A DNA stretch of 64,000 nt from Daldinia sp. FL1419 (GCA_025201765.1 MU623439.1:1-64000), one strand, 5' to 3'; positions 1-12,792 are shown, numbered from the stretch's first letter. Numbers and translations: made by a program. The notes: generated by a model from the sequence alone, not told the origin.

Positions 1-3000
1 TAAAATATATATTAAAATATTAATAAAATTTTTAAAATATAAAATAGTAATTTTGGTAGTATTATAAATTATTATTTAATTATTTAGGTAATGTATTTTA
101 GGAATAATGTTGTAAAATAAATAAATAAAATAATAGTAGGATATAATTTAAAAGAATAATTATTATAAAAGGTATTATTTTTTAAGTATTTAAATAAAAA
201 TAATTTTTTATATTTAATTTAAAAATTAAAGTAATTATAAATTAAAAATTTTATAAAAAATAATTATTTTAAAAATTTTAATTATTTATTATTAATAATA
301 TTATTGGAACTACCTTTATTAAACATTAGTAATATATTATTAGTATTTTTTTTTAAATAATTTAAATATAAATTATTTTGATTTTGAAGTTATTACCTTA
401 TAAAATTTATTATAGTATTTTAATATTTTATTTAAAATATTTATTTTGGATTTATTAGATGAAGATTTAAGTATTAATTTAATAATGATTTTAAATTAAA
501 TTATATATTTTATAATTATATTAAATTAAGTATTTGAATTATTTAATTTATTAATTGTAGTAGTAAAGTAATTTTATTAAAATAAATTAATGGGGATTTT
601 TAAAATATTATAAAACCCTTTTTAATATTTTATTAATAATTTTAAAAATAAAGATGGGTATTATAGCTTTAAATAATATTATTAAACTAAAATTAATAAA
701 TAAATAGTTAATATTTAAAAAGAATATACCTAATTATTTAATAATATAAAGGTATAAAAGGATATTCCTAGGAGGTATTAATAAAATAGTTTTAATAGTG
801 GAAGTGGGAGGAACCTTTAAAAATTTTTTATTAATTAAATAATGTAAAGAAATTAGATTTTAATAAAATTAATAAAATAAAATATACAAATATATAAAAT
901 ATTGTTTAGAAGAAAATCCTAGGAATATAGTAACTAATAAGAATATTATAATTAAATTTTGGAAAATCTTTAAAAAAGAATATAAATTATAAAAGAATAT
1001 AATATTCTAAAATTTAACATTTAAATAAAATATTATTTTATTAAATTTTAAAAGATTAATTATAATATTATTATTAAAATTATAATAATTTTAAACTAAT
1101 TTTAAAGAATTAGATTAGATTTACACAATTAACAAATCTTATTTAATTAATAAATTTTTTAATACTTTAAAAAGTAATTATAATATATTTTTTATTATAT
1201 TTTTTAAAATTATAATATTATTTTTTTATAAAATAATATTAATTAAATTATTAAAATTATTATTAATATTAATAATATTATTAAATTAACTTAATAAAAA
1301 AAATAAATTCAAAAATTTAAAAATAAAAATAATAAAATAGTTTTAATTAATTATTTTAATAAAAGTAAAAAGTATAAAAAAAAATTAAGTCTTATATATA
1401 TTTACTATATAATTGCAAAATGTTATATTATAATTTATAATTCTACCAAATATTTTTAAAAATACCCAAAATTATAACTATAAAATTAATAAAGTAATAT
1501 AAAAAATAAACCTAAAAAAGTTAAAAAAAAAAAAAAAATTTATTATTATAACATTAATTTATAAGGATTTTTAAAATACATTAAAACTTACAATCATTAT
1601 AACATTTATAATATTTAATAATACTGTAATTAAAGTATTAATAAATCCACTAAAACTAAATATTTTATCTAAACTTTTTTGGGAATACCTACCTGGGAAG
1701 CTGAAATACAATACACTGGACAAAATATAAGATAACCAAACACAAGATATATTAATAAGATTATTAATTTCCATAATTATCCTTATATTAAATTACATAC
1801 CTGCCAACTCATCTACAACAAGGATATTAAAAATTCTAAGATTTATAATTATAAATAAACTTAAAATTAAAAAATTAATAATTAAATTTAAAAAAATAAT
1901 TATAATTAATAATAATTATAATTAAATTAATTATTACAATAAAATATTATTTATTAATCTATATTTATATAAAAAATTATATATTTATAATATTAATAAA
2001 AAAATTATTACATTTGAATTTTAAAATATTATAATAATTAAAATCATTATAAACAAAAATTTTAAAATAATTAAAATTTTAAATATTATATATTACCCTA
2101 ATTTGGCCTACAATTTTATCTTAATATTATAATTAATTTATAAAGGTATTAAATTTTTATTTTAATGAAATTTAGTTTATAAAATTAAGGGTAAAAAGGT
2201 ATTTTTAATTATAATTAAAATAAGTGGTTTATATATAATTAATTAAAAAAATAATTATTTTAATATAATAGGCTTTAATATAGTTTTTTATTTTTATTTT
2301 ATATTTAACCTTTTATTTAAAATATGATATAAAAGATTAGGATATTTTAATAATTAAAACCTTAAAAAATTAATAAGAATATCTATAGGTATAAAATCTT
2401 TAAAAAAATATTATTTGTACAAAATTTGTATAAAAGGTAAAATAAATGAAATATTTTATAAGGGATCTTTAAAAAAAAATATTTATAAATTAGAATCATT
2501 ATATTTAAATAAAGTTAGTATATTTATGGATATTTAAGGCATTAATAATTATAAAGGTTGGTTAATAATAGTTTATAATTTTTTATATATGATTTGGATT
2601 ATTTCATTTAAAAGTTTGAAAAATTGATTATAAGCCTTTAGGGATTTCTTTAAAGAGTGGGAGAAATCTGAACAATGTTGCCATATGATTATTTTAAATA
2701 TTTTAGGCATATATATTAATAATAAATTTAAATGTTTTTATTAATAAAAAGGTATAATAATTAAATATATAATTATAAAATAATTTTAATTAAGAAGCTT
2801 TATTGAAAATATTATTGGTAAATTTAAGGTTAAAATAAGGATTATTTTTATATAAGTTAAAAAAAATGGGGTATTAAATAAATATTAGTTGATCATTATA
2901 TAAATAATTTTATATATTATAAATAAATTATTTTATAATATTTTAAATAAGATTTTATATAAGGTTTAATATAGAGATATATTAAATCTAATATATATGA

Positions 3001-5000
3001 TTATTTTAAGTTTAAATGGATATTATTTAAAAAATTAGAAAGCTAATATATTTTAAAAAAAATTATAATTTATAAAATATTAGGCTATATAGGTAACAAC
3101 ATACATATTTATAAGGTATTTTTAGTGGATAAAAATAAAATAATTAATATTAATAATATAATATTTAAAAAAAAATATTTATATATATTAATAAATAAAT
3201 TTATAATTTTAAAAAAATATATAAAATCTAAATTAATGTTATTATTATTACTATATATATATATAAAAAATAATAATATTATTTAAAAATTATTTAAGAA
3301 TTAAATTATATTAAAATTAATCTTAAATTAAATAAGCCTTAATTTACTACTTATATTTAAGAAACCTGATAGTGTATTATAAAATGAGTGATTAGAAAAT
3401 CTTATGCCTTTAAAAAGATTAAGTATATAATTAAGAACATTTATGTAAAAGTAATAAAAGTAACTTCCTAGATTATATATAAGTAGCCCCTTATAAAAAC
3501 CTTTTAAATATAAGTTCAAATAAATGGTATTACAATTATTATTATATAGGTATTAATTTAAAATAAATTTAACTTTTATATATATTATATGTTTAATTAA
3601 TGTTATAATTATTATTATAAAATTTGAACCTAAATTATACTAAAAAGTCAAATACGATCCTAAGTAGCTTAAATGGTGCAAGGCTATAGGTATTAAATAC
3701 CAATTATTAATAAATAATTGTATATAAGAATTTTATAATTTATTAACAAGATAAAAACCATTTTTAAATAAATGGATCTATAAAATAAAAAGGGGTTCCA
3801 ACAGGGAAATTACCCGGTATAAAGTTAGATGGATTATATAAGATTTTAAGTAAGTTGAAGGGTTAGATTATACTAATACCTTTGTTTTAATTGTTAAACC
3901 TATAAATTATAAGATAATCTTTATTATAATAACTATTTTGGACTTAAAAATCAAATAAATAGATGTGGTTACAACATTCTTATATAAGAATATTAATAAA
4001 AATATATATATTGAATAACCCCTCGAATTCAATAACAGAACAGGTAAATACTATAAGTTTAAAAAGGCCCTATACAATCTTAAATAAATACCAAAAATAT
4101 AATACCAAATGTTATTAATATATTTATTAATTTTAAATTTCAAAATATTAAATTCAAATATAAATATATTTATAAAAAATTATAACTATATAGTAATTTA
4201 TATTAATAATTTATTGATTATAAGTTTTTTTAAAGTTAAAATTAATGAAATTAAGGTTAAATTTATTAAAAAATTTAAAATAATTAATTTAAATTCTTAC
4301 TCATATTATTTAAGAATAACTATTAAAAAGGATTACCCTAATAAAACTATAAGACTTAACCAAAAAATATACCTGAAAAAGATCATAAAAAATTTTAGTT
4401 AATAAAAATCTAACTTTATAATTATTTTAATTAATATATTAAAAATTACAGAACTTTTAAACAATTATATTGTATTAATTAAGGATATTAAATAGTATAT
4501 ATAAGTTATAAGATACCTGATATACATTATAATGGGTACCAAACCAAATATAATATATATCATCTTATACCTAAATTATTATATAAAAAATTTTATTATA
4601 ATATATTTAATAATAATAAAAAAAATTTTTAAATACTTTAAAAATATTTTAATTTATAAATTTATATACTAAAAAAACCTAAATAATCTTACAAAATAAA
4701 TAAATATTAACTTTATGAAATGTACATAATTTAAATAATTAATTTCAAAATATATTTTTAATATTAATAATAAAATTATTAATTAATTATTAAAAAAATA
4801 ACTTATTATAATTATATTAACATATAAATTTAAATTTAGAAATATAATAAATATTACAAAAAAAACCATATAATTATATTATTTATTAATAAAATTAATA
4901 ATAGTATAAAATCAAATTATTATTATAATTATTTTTGGAAATAATTAAAAAATATTAATATTAATTAAAAATTTTTAATTTTATATATATATTAAATATA
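1..5000. mobile_element. RIP-degraded AT-rich block with Ty1/copia remains
   Basis: The stretch is almost entirely A and T, with stops in every frame and long runs of TAA/TTA, as expected of repeats mutated by RIP in an ascomycete. From about 3.67 kb the plus strand still reads as a copia-type polyprotein. The part before it, roughly 2.5-3.6 kb, holds faint integrase-like phrases that I cannot delimit. No LTR pair for this element could be recognised, and the left end may lie outside the window. No functional gene is supported here. Confidence 0.8.
3670..4990 (+). pseudogene. Ty1/copia reverse transcriptase / RNase H relic
   Basis: Reading the plus strand through stops and frame changes gives the standard copia order. 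A KWIYKIKRG-like phrase near 3.77 kb is followed by DVVTTFLYKNINKNIYIE (about 3.96-4.02 kb) and KKALYNLK. An open stretch at 4109-4402 contains VIYINNLLII, the decayed YVDD box, then FKIINLNSYSYYLRI, matching the conserved FxMxDLGELxYFLGI region. An RYLIYIIMGTKPNIIYI-like phrase around 4.50-4.56 kb matches the start of the copia RNase H linker. The YVDD aspartates have become asparagines, and many Trp/Gln codons have become stops, which is what C-to-T/G-to-A decay predicts. Non-functional. Confidence 0.8.
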
Positions 5001-5408
5001 TTAAAATAAATATATACTAGTTTTTTGGGGTTGGTCGCTTCGTGACCAGCTTTACTTTTAAAATCAATCATTCTTATTCTATAATTATTAATTAAATATT
5101 TAATAATAAATATAATTTCTAAACCAAAAAAAAAAAAATTTTATTAAATTAAAATAATAAATATATTATTATATTTATTATTTCAATTTACTTAAATTAT
5201 AATAAATTAAAATAATATATTTATATAATAAATATTACCCTACAAAGATTCTATTAACCTCCTTAGAGCCAAACCTCCTAAGTCTCCATAGTTCTTTTAA
5301 ATATAAATAAACTCTCAAAAGTTGTTTTTCTTATCCGATTAGCATAGGCTCTTCAGGTTTTACAAGATTAGTTTCTTTATAAAACTTTATACAACAATAT
5401 ATAGTAAA
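5001..5408. other. AT-rich spacer with a GC-rich hairpin
   Basis: No gene. At 5032-5048 a short unmutated palindrome forms a 7-bp stem (TGGTCGC with GTGACCA, one G-T pair) and a 3-base loop, standing out from the surrounding AT-rich decay. From about 5.27 kb the sequence resembles the repeat family that dominates 6.3-7.9 kb, in inverted orientation. Confidence 0.4.
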
Positions 5409-5837
5409 TAACGTGCCCCACAAGTCAGCCGGTCAAACTAGTCAACCGGTCAGCAAAAATACATACAAAATACGTCTGTGCGTAAACGTGCGTTTTATTC
5501 GAAAAAAATCGTATCAAAATTCGGTTTGAAGATTTAGAATCCTCTTGGAATGCTGATAATTGTAGTATTTTTTGAAAATTTTATACGAATTTATTCAAGT
5601 AAATACCCGAAAAATGGGCCCGAAATATTTAATATCTTAATTATCTTCCTTTATATGCACCGGGGATTTTTTTCAATTTTTTTATAAATTTAGATATATA
5701 TAACATAAAATATATCAAAATTTGAAATAATAAGATCAAGAATTCGTAAAGTTAGTATTTTCGAATTTCTTGAATTTCCGGTTATATTTCGGCTGACCGG
5801 TTGATTAGTTTGACCGGCTGACTTGTGGGGTACGTTA
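5409..5837. mobile_element. 429-bp MITE, copy 1 (TA target site)
   Basis: The element starts TAACGTGCCCCACAAG and ends CTTGTGGGGTACGTTA. Its two ends are 46-bp inverted repeats with two mismatches, and flanking TA dinucleotides give a TA target duplication. Excluding TA, the body is 5411-5835. Each arm contains the direct repeat GTCARCCGGTCAR twice at a 17-bp period, a plausible pair of transposase binding sites. There is no coding capacity. A second copy of exactly the same length and orientation lies at 52420-52848. TA duplication and ACGT ends suggest a non-autonomous Tc1/mariner (Fot/Pogo-like) element; the family assignment is inference. Confidence 0.9.
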
Positions 5838-6190
5838 GGAACTTTAATAACTCCTGCAGGATATACCCTACACTTCAACTAACCCATAGTAACCAAAGGT
5901 TATATAAGCTCAAGGATGCAAGGTGACTATATCTTGAAGGAAATATCGAAATAATTAGATAGAAGAATTGCTATGTGTGACTGCTTTGTAATTGTAGCGC
6001 GTACGATGAGGTTATAGGCCCAAAAGAATGTATATTATTTATATAAAACTATATGGAAATGATCTTTGAAGAACTATATATGACTTGAACTGATCAGGTA
6101 GGAAAACAACTCTTAAGAATCTATATATATCCAAACAAATATATATAAACCTTATAGGAATCTATCAAAATCCTTCGGAATAACTCTTAT
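5838..6190. repeat. Inverted fragment of LTR-like repeat, then AT-rich spacer
   Basis: The first 70 bases are the reverse complement of the module repeated downstream: a GGTATATCCT-type core followed by AGTTATTAAA. Together with 5270-5408 this suggests that the 429-bp MITE inserted into an older inverted copy of that repeat. The rest is AT-rich with no gene. Confidence 0.5.
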
Positions 6191-6255
6191 TACGTATTCC
6201 TGCTACGTATCTATACTACGTACTCCTATTACATATCCCTGTTACATATTATAAC
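6191..6255. repeat. 13-bp tandem repeat, five units
   Basis: Five adjacent 13-mers begin TACGTATTCCTGC, TACGTATCTATAC, TACGTACTCCTAT, TACATATCCCTGT and TACATATTATAAC. The later units differ from the first mainly by G-to-A changes at the CG of TACGTA, which fits RIP-like decay of a minisatellite. Confidence 0.8.
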
Positions 6256-6299
6256 CACATACTCACACTACACCGGTTTAATAGTTTCAATCCTCTCTT

Positions 6300-7990
6300 A
6301 AATATAACCTCCTATAAATCACTACCATTCACAAACAATTACATATAATAATTTATTCTACCTAATCATTTTATTCTACTCCTTAGGATATAATTATCTT
6401 ACATATTCTCTCTCATACAACCTTTGGTTTGTTATAAGATAATTAAAATATAAGGTATATCCTATTAAAACTATTAAAACTTATATTCAATATATAAGCC
6501 CTTAAAAATTAATTCTTATCTAATCAAGTTAAATTCTTTAAACATCACCTTTCATATAACTTCTTACAATAATTTATAATTTTTTTTTTTTATTAAATAT
6601 AAATATCATTTATTCTATTTCTTTAACACCAACTACTATTACCAACAATTATCACTATTAACCTTTATTCAATCATTTTAATACCATCCTTCAAAATATA
6701 ATTACCTTATATCTACCTAGCTATTAAAACTCCTATTCAATAATATTAATCTTAAATTAAAACTCCTATTTAATATATAAGCCCCCAAAAGCTAATTCTT
6801 ACCTAATCAGGTTAAGTTCTTAAATATCAACTTATTCAACTTTTCTTATAGCTTCTTACAATAATTTAAAACCTTATCTCTTATCAAATATTATTTTTTT
6901 TATCTTTTGAGCGCCAACTACCATTACAAACAGTTACTTCTATTAATCTTTTATTTAATCACTTTACTACCTTCTTTAGGATATAATCACCACGCATCTA
7001 ATTATTAAAACTCCTATTCAATATAAGCCTTTAAAAATTAATTTTTATCTAATCAAATTAAATTTTCTATTACAATCAACCAAAATAATATAATTACATA
7101 ACTGAAACTACCTTGTAAAATCCTATTAACTTTTATAAAACAAACCTTTCTAAGATCTCCGCAAACTTTTTTAAACATAAATAAACCCTTAAAAGTTAAT
7201 TCTTATCTGATCAAATCAAGTTCTTTAAGCATCACCTTTCATATAGCTTTTTGCTATAATTTATGGTTTCTTTTTCTTATTAAATATATTGTTTATTCTA
7301 TTTCTTAAACACCAATAATCACCTTTATTAATTAGTATTTTATTTAATCATTTTAATATTTATTTATATTTTTCAGGAGATAGTTATAAGATAACTAAAA
7401 TGCAGGGCATATCCTACAGGAGCTATTAAAACTCCTATTCAATATATAGGCCCTCAAAGGTTAATCCTTATCTAATCAAATTAAGTTCTATAAAATCATC
7501 ACTTTCTCTTATAACTTTTACAACAATTTATGAATTTGCTCTCTTATTAAATATATTGTTTATTTTATCTCCTAAACACCAACTACCATTGCAAACAATT
7601 ATCTTTATTAATCTTTTATTTAATTATTTTAATACCTTTCTCAAAATATAGTTTATTATAAGGTAGCTAAATTCCAGAACATATCCTACAAGAGTTATTA
7701 AAGCTCTTATTCAATAATTAAAGCTCCTATTTAATATAAACCCTCAAAAATTAATTCTTATCTAATCAGATCAAACTCTACAAAATTATCACCTTTCATT
7801 TAGTTTTTTGTTATAGTTTATGGTTTCGTTCTTTTATTAAATATATCATCTCCTCCTCTTAAGCGCCAACAATCATCTCTATTAATCAGCCTTTTATTTA
7901 ATCATTTGAATACCTATCTTCAACAGGATATAATTACCTTATATCTAACTATTAAAGTTCCTGTTCCATTAGAGCTCCTATTCCATTAAA
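6300..7990. repeat. Degenerate tandem array of LTR-like units (~280 bp)
   Basis: About six diverged units share the same order of phrases. First comes CCTATTCAATATATAAGCCC, then CAAAAGTTAATTCTTATCT, then ATCACCTTTCATATAGCTT. A TTATTAAATAT run (poly-A-signal-like) follows, and then CACCAACTACCATTACAAAC. The last phrase recurs near 6.32, 6.63, 6.91, 7.31, 7.58 and 7.87 kb. A GGCATATCCTACAGGAG-like head is present in several units. The layout resembles repeated LTR pieces (U3-R-U5), but I found no internal coding region or target duplications. No gene. Confidence 0.6.
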
Positions 7991-9079
7991 GCTCCTGTTC
8001 AATTAGAGCTCTTGTTCAATAGTAATTAAAGCTTTTGTTCAATACCCTGGTTAAACGATTTGTAGGGGGATTTTGCTGATGTAAGTTTTTGTTCAATTAA
8101 AAAAGCTGTACGCCATGGGAAGCTACAGGCACGCGCACAGGGCATAAAAAAAATCCCAAACCACTTTAATTCATTATATTAATTTGAAATTTATGTAAAA
8201 ATATTAATAATTGGTATTATTTGAAAGATAGCTAAATTTATGGTTTTTTAAGATAGGTTACATATATTTCCAATAGGAAGTTATTATACAATAACTGAAA
8301 ACGTTCAAAAATACAGGGGATTTCTCTGGAAACTGATTAGTCAATCAGGATTATGGCGCAACTAATGAAATAAGAAAGACATAGATTTTTTTTAAAAGAA
8401 ATAATAATTTAATAAAATTAATTTTATATATATCTTTATTTAATAATAAATAATTAATAATTTTATTAAATTATTATTTAAAAATATATTTATTAAATTT
8501 AAAAATACTTTAAGATTTTAATTATAAAATAAATGGGAAATTTTGAGAAAAAAGCATTTTACAACTAAAAAAAATTTTAATATAAAGTAATTTTTAATAA
8601 ATATAAATTAAAAATTTTAAATTTAAATTAAATTTAATTTTTAAATACAATTAAAAACACCTTTATACACATTATTAAAAACTTTAAAAGGTAATATACT
8701 TTTTATATTACATAAAAAAAAAAAGAAGGAAAAATTTTTTATATATATATATATTAATTAATAAAAAATAAAATATGATATAATATGAATATATTATATA
8801 ATAAGAAATATTTAATTTAATTAATTAAAAAAAGAAAAATTAAAAAACCTATTTTATAAAAGCCTTAATAAAAATTTATTTTTATTAATAATACATTTTA
8901 AACCCCAAAAAATATAAAAATATAAATAAAGTTAAATTAAAAGAATATTTAAGGTTAATTATAAATATAATTTAAATAAAAATATTGAAATATATATGGC
9001 TAATATATAAAAATATAATATACCTTATATTTATAACCTTATATATCGTAAATATACCCATTTATTTTTTAAGAAAGAT
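7991..9079. other. AT-rich, RIP-like non-coding DNA
   Basis: Mostly AT-rich decay with no readable gene. Only 8105-8150 has ordinary composition. The sequence grades into the 3' end of the sugar transporter gene at about 9.08-9.13 kb. Confidence 0.6.
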
Positions 9080-10585
9080 TTAACAATATAAATAACTTAC
9101 CTTATACATACATTCTATTTTAACAAGATTAACCGGAGCGCTGTACACAAGAGCGTTGCCGTAGAATGATGTATAGGCGAGAGTAGAGCCCTCACTTCTC
9201 AAATGCGTTGGCCAGATCTCTGAGCCGTATACGTATGCCGTACATTCGATGGTAGAGGTGAACGCGAAACCAAATATGAAGTATAGAGCAACTATGGCGT
9301 TAATCCCAGGCTGGTAGGTGGTTTCGAGGTAGTATTTGATCAACGCCGTCATGATGGCGAGAATTGCCGCATTGACAATGCCTCCGATAACTAATACGGC
9401 ACCGTTAGTAAATAGGACAAGAAGCAAGAAGTGTGATATTTACCCAGAAGTCTGACACGACCGACTCTGTCCATGTAAGTCACGTTTACCGCGCATCCAA
9501 GTATCAGCACGACTGTCCACGCGCAACCCAAACCAAGTTGAAGAGTTGTGCCAAACCCAAGACCGCCCATTAGAACTGGTATTAGATTGGCAATCGCAGT
9601 GATCCCGGTACCTTGAGCCATAACCCATAGTAAGATAGCACAAAATGCCCGCTTGCGAAGATGTGGAGTAGTGAAGATGTAAATGTACCCCTTGGGAAGA
9701 TTTTTCTCAGCTTCAACTTGAGCCTTGATCTGTATTGCTTCGGCACGAGCAAGAGTGCCCTTCGGATCTGACTTTGTACTATGCAGTCGTTCAAGCTCAG
9801 CCCTCGCTTGATCTTCTTTGCCGTTTTCCATTAGCCATCGTGGCGACTCTGGCACGAAGATGAGCGAGAAGGCAAATATAAGCGCCGAAACGGCTTGAAC
9901 TATGAATATTAGACGCCATTGGACTGGGTTTTGGACGAAGCTGAAGATCAATCCGCACAGCGAGCATGCGATATAAGCTATAACGATACCAACACCTTGG
10001 AGACCGACTAATAAGCCCCGAGTGTGAGGCGGTGCTACTTCGCTCATGTAAACCGGACTATTGGCCATCACCATCCCCGCACCGATACCACATAAGACGC
10101 GGGCAACGATGAGCATTGCGATATGATAGGATGCCGATTGTAGAACACCAGATACGATCGCGATGAGGGCCGCGACAAGATTGGCCTTTCGACGACCCCA
10201 CTTGTTCGATATAGGAGCCTGCATAATAGCGCCAACAAAAGCGCCACCTAGGAAACTTGCCAGCAATCCATCCATTCGTGCAGTTGCGTCGGGAGTCGTT
10301 AGGAATTGGGCAATGAAACTGGTCTGTGCTAACGTTCCACTCATAGCATTCGCTGAGAAGCCGTAGAGAAAACCACCCAGAGCCGCCGTAACGCACACCT
10401 ATTGAATTCAGAATGGACTTGTATCAGTGGAACACTCTATAGCATACCTGAATGGCGCGCTTGCTGGTGCCTCTGAGATTAGTTGGGACCTCATCTTGAG
10501 TACTGCCTGCTTCGCTACTATCATTCGTAGTAGAAGTGAGCACACGGCTGGTTGGAGAACCCTTCGACTCCTCAATAGACCCCAT
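9080..10585 (-). CDS. MFS sugar transporter, C-terminus eroded
   Basis: Major-facilitator sugar porter in three exons: 10585-10448, 10398-9444 and 9390-9080. The introns of 49 and 53 bp are both GT-AG. The start at 10585 gives a hydrophilic 46-residue N-terminus before the first membrane helix (CVTAALGGFLYGFSANAMSG). Family signatures are visible: NKWGRRKA after helix 2, PESPRWLMENG after helix 6, and a GSEIWPTHLRSEG-type loop near helix 10. The product would be about 467 residues, whereas sugar porters usually have 500-550. After SAPVNLV the sequence turns AT-rich, and KIECMYK aligns with the usual NIGWKYY through G-to-A and C-to-T changes. The last helix and tail are therefore lost. It is divergent from the SDR at 11066. 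Substrate unknown; function doubtful. Confidence 0.8.
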
Positions 10586-11065
10586 TATCAAGCATTAGGA
10601 GAACGACAAGGTCGGTGAAGGTTAAGAAAGGTGCGAACAGACGCGACCTTCGAGCTCAATAAAAACTCTACTCGCTGACGTCCTCATTGTTTACTAACTG
10701 CTATAGCTACTAGGTATGTATTACAGCCAACATTGTTTCCTATTCAATTCGATATCTAAACCACACTGAAGAGCCTGTTGGTTGAATGGAGCCATTATAC
10801 ATTAGAGGCTCCAGAGCGAAGCATGGGGGGGTTACATCAACGCGTGGTTGGACCTGAAGGAGTTTCATGCATAAGTTGTTGTCAACTGTGCCTCTCTAAC
10901 CCTGTCTATTTCAGTCCCTAGGCTCCTTTTGTAAATAGTGATAGCCTCCTAGCAGTTATCGTTGTGTATTTACATACTACTCGAACGCCTTCACTTGAGT
11001 TAACCAATACTAGTCCAGACTTGTCTATCAACATTATTAACACTAGTTATACGAAGCCTTTCGCT
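10586..11065. promoter_or_regulatory. Divergent intergenic region, transporter and SDR
   Basis: These 480 bases separate the start codons of the leftward transporter and the rightward SDR, so both promoters must lie here. No specific operator could be recognised. Confidence 0.4.
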
Positions 11066-11913
11066 ATGCCTCCTACCGTTCCCGAAGTCGAAATCTTCCC
11101 CGTCCTAAAGGGCAAGGTCGCCATCGTAACCGGTGCAGCGCAGGGCATGGGAAAGGCTACGGCCGAAGTCTTCCTCAAAGCCGGTGCCAAGGTTGTCATG
11201 TGCGACATCAAGGAAAAGGAAGGCCAAGAAGTTGCTCAAGAATTTTCCAAGTTTGGCGAGGTTATATTCGTCAAAGCCGACATATCGAAGTCGGACCAAG
11301 TTAAGAGCTTAGTCGAGAAGACCGTTGAGCGCTTTGGCAAGCTCGATGCCGCTATTAACAACGCCGCTCTAACCCCGGACACCACGCCACTCATCGACTT
11401 CGACGAGGACTATTGGAGCAGGATTACAGATATCAACCTAAAGGGCACGGCGCTCTGCTGCAAGTGGGAAATGAAACAGATGATCAAGCAAGGAAGCGGT
11501 GGCACTATCGTTAACATCGCTTCCATCAACGCCTTCAAGCCTCAGCCAACTATGCCGGCCTACACGGCTGCCAAGCATGCCTTGATTGGTCTGACCAAAC
11601 ACGGAGCTATGGAGGGAGGTCCTCATAACATCAGAGTCAATGCTATCGCTCCCGGAGCTATTTACGTAAGATTTCCTCGAAATATATCGTTTCACAAGAA
11701 TGCTAACTTAGGCCTCTTAAGTCCGATATGTCGGCCGCCGCTATCAAGACAATGGGAATTACGGAAGAGGAATTTTCTAAGCAGTTTAGCTACTTGGGTC
11801 GGTTTGCTCTGCCTCGAGAGGTCGCGCAGGGATCACTCTGGTTATCGTCCGATGCATCATCTTACGTTACCGGCATTTCTATGCCCATCGATGGAGGTTG
11901 TCTAGCTAAGTAA
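11066..11913 (+). CDS. Short-chain dehydrogenase/reductase
   Basis: Classical SDR of 263 residues in two exons, 11066-11665 and 11722-11913, with a 56-bp GT-AG intron. The start at 11066 puts the Rossmann motif TGAAQGMG at residues 22-29; an upstream in-frame ATG at 10964 would only add an unconserved leader. NNAA lies at 98-101. The catalytic set is Ser153 with Tyr166 and Lys170 (YTAAK). An aspartate ends the second strand (CDIKE, residue 47), which usually means NAD(H) rather than NADP(H). The C-terminus has the usual SYVTGISMPIDGG. Probably an alcohol or sugar-derivative oxidoreductase; the neighbouring transporter and second SDR hint at a small catabolic group. Confidence 0.92.
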
Positions 11914-12792
11914 CGTGGGTGTGTCGAGGACAGGGGTATCTCACGATTAGGAAACCCCCTTTTCAGCTGGCCACCTAAGTAAATAACCGGGGTAATGATT
12001 ACCATGTTAATGTGCATGCTGGGATACTGTATGTAGATTTGTGACATGTTCTTTTTTTCCTTTGGCTGAATTCCTTCGTTCGGAAGTACAATGCTTTGAT
12101 TCCACAGCAAAGATCGACAAGCCACAAGATTAAATCCTCACACGACCCCCTAGGCTGAGATGATATCTGTGGCAGAGAGTTGCCAATCGTCCGAAAATAA
12201 TGCTGCATTTGCAATCAAAAGCCGAAACTGACGTAGCTGAGTTTTCGAGGGTTGCGGTGAGTTTCATAGCCCGCATATATACCTTGCATCTTAACCTACC
12301 AACCCACAACCTTGGCTGCTCGAGTGTTACCGAGCCTTTGCCTTCACCTGCATGTTCTATGCATAAGAGCCATGCGGCAGAAACGGGATCTGTCGTAGCT
12401 GCATACGAACAACGAGCGGTGTCCTGCGATATATCTGGATAGCAGCAAGAAGAGCGTAACATGGGTTCAATCGCCCATGGAACCAACAGCGATCTGATCA
12501 TGCCAATTATTGGGTCTTTTATATGTGCTGTAACGCAACGACAGCTGCTTGCTGCGTGGCAAAACAGCATCAGAAATAGGACACCCCATATAGTCCATAC
12601 CTTACGCTAGACGCTTCAAAATGGGTCCATTTTGCTGGTAATACTTTGCATGGTATCCGAATGAGTCTGCCGCGGGGATATAAAGAAAACTAGACGTTGC
12701 CTATAGGTACCTAAGCATAGAGAACTCGCTTCCAATACTCTAGCACGTCCTTTGGAAGTACCTATTCATCACCTACGTTCTATTTTCGCAGG
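11914..12792. other. Intergenic, no gene seen
   Basis: The short open frames here lack recognisable domains and exon structure. Nothing else is supported beyond the presumed terminator of the first SDR and the promoter of the second. Confidence 0.4.

Noticed and set aside
5690..5878. Leftward 62-residue frame ending in the MITE
   Set aside because: It covers the MITE terminal repeat, so it is a chance open frame in a non-coding transposon.
12130..12570. 146-residue leftward frame between the two SDR genes
   Set aside because: No recognisable motif or membrane pattern, and no supporting splice context; probably chance.
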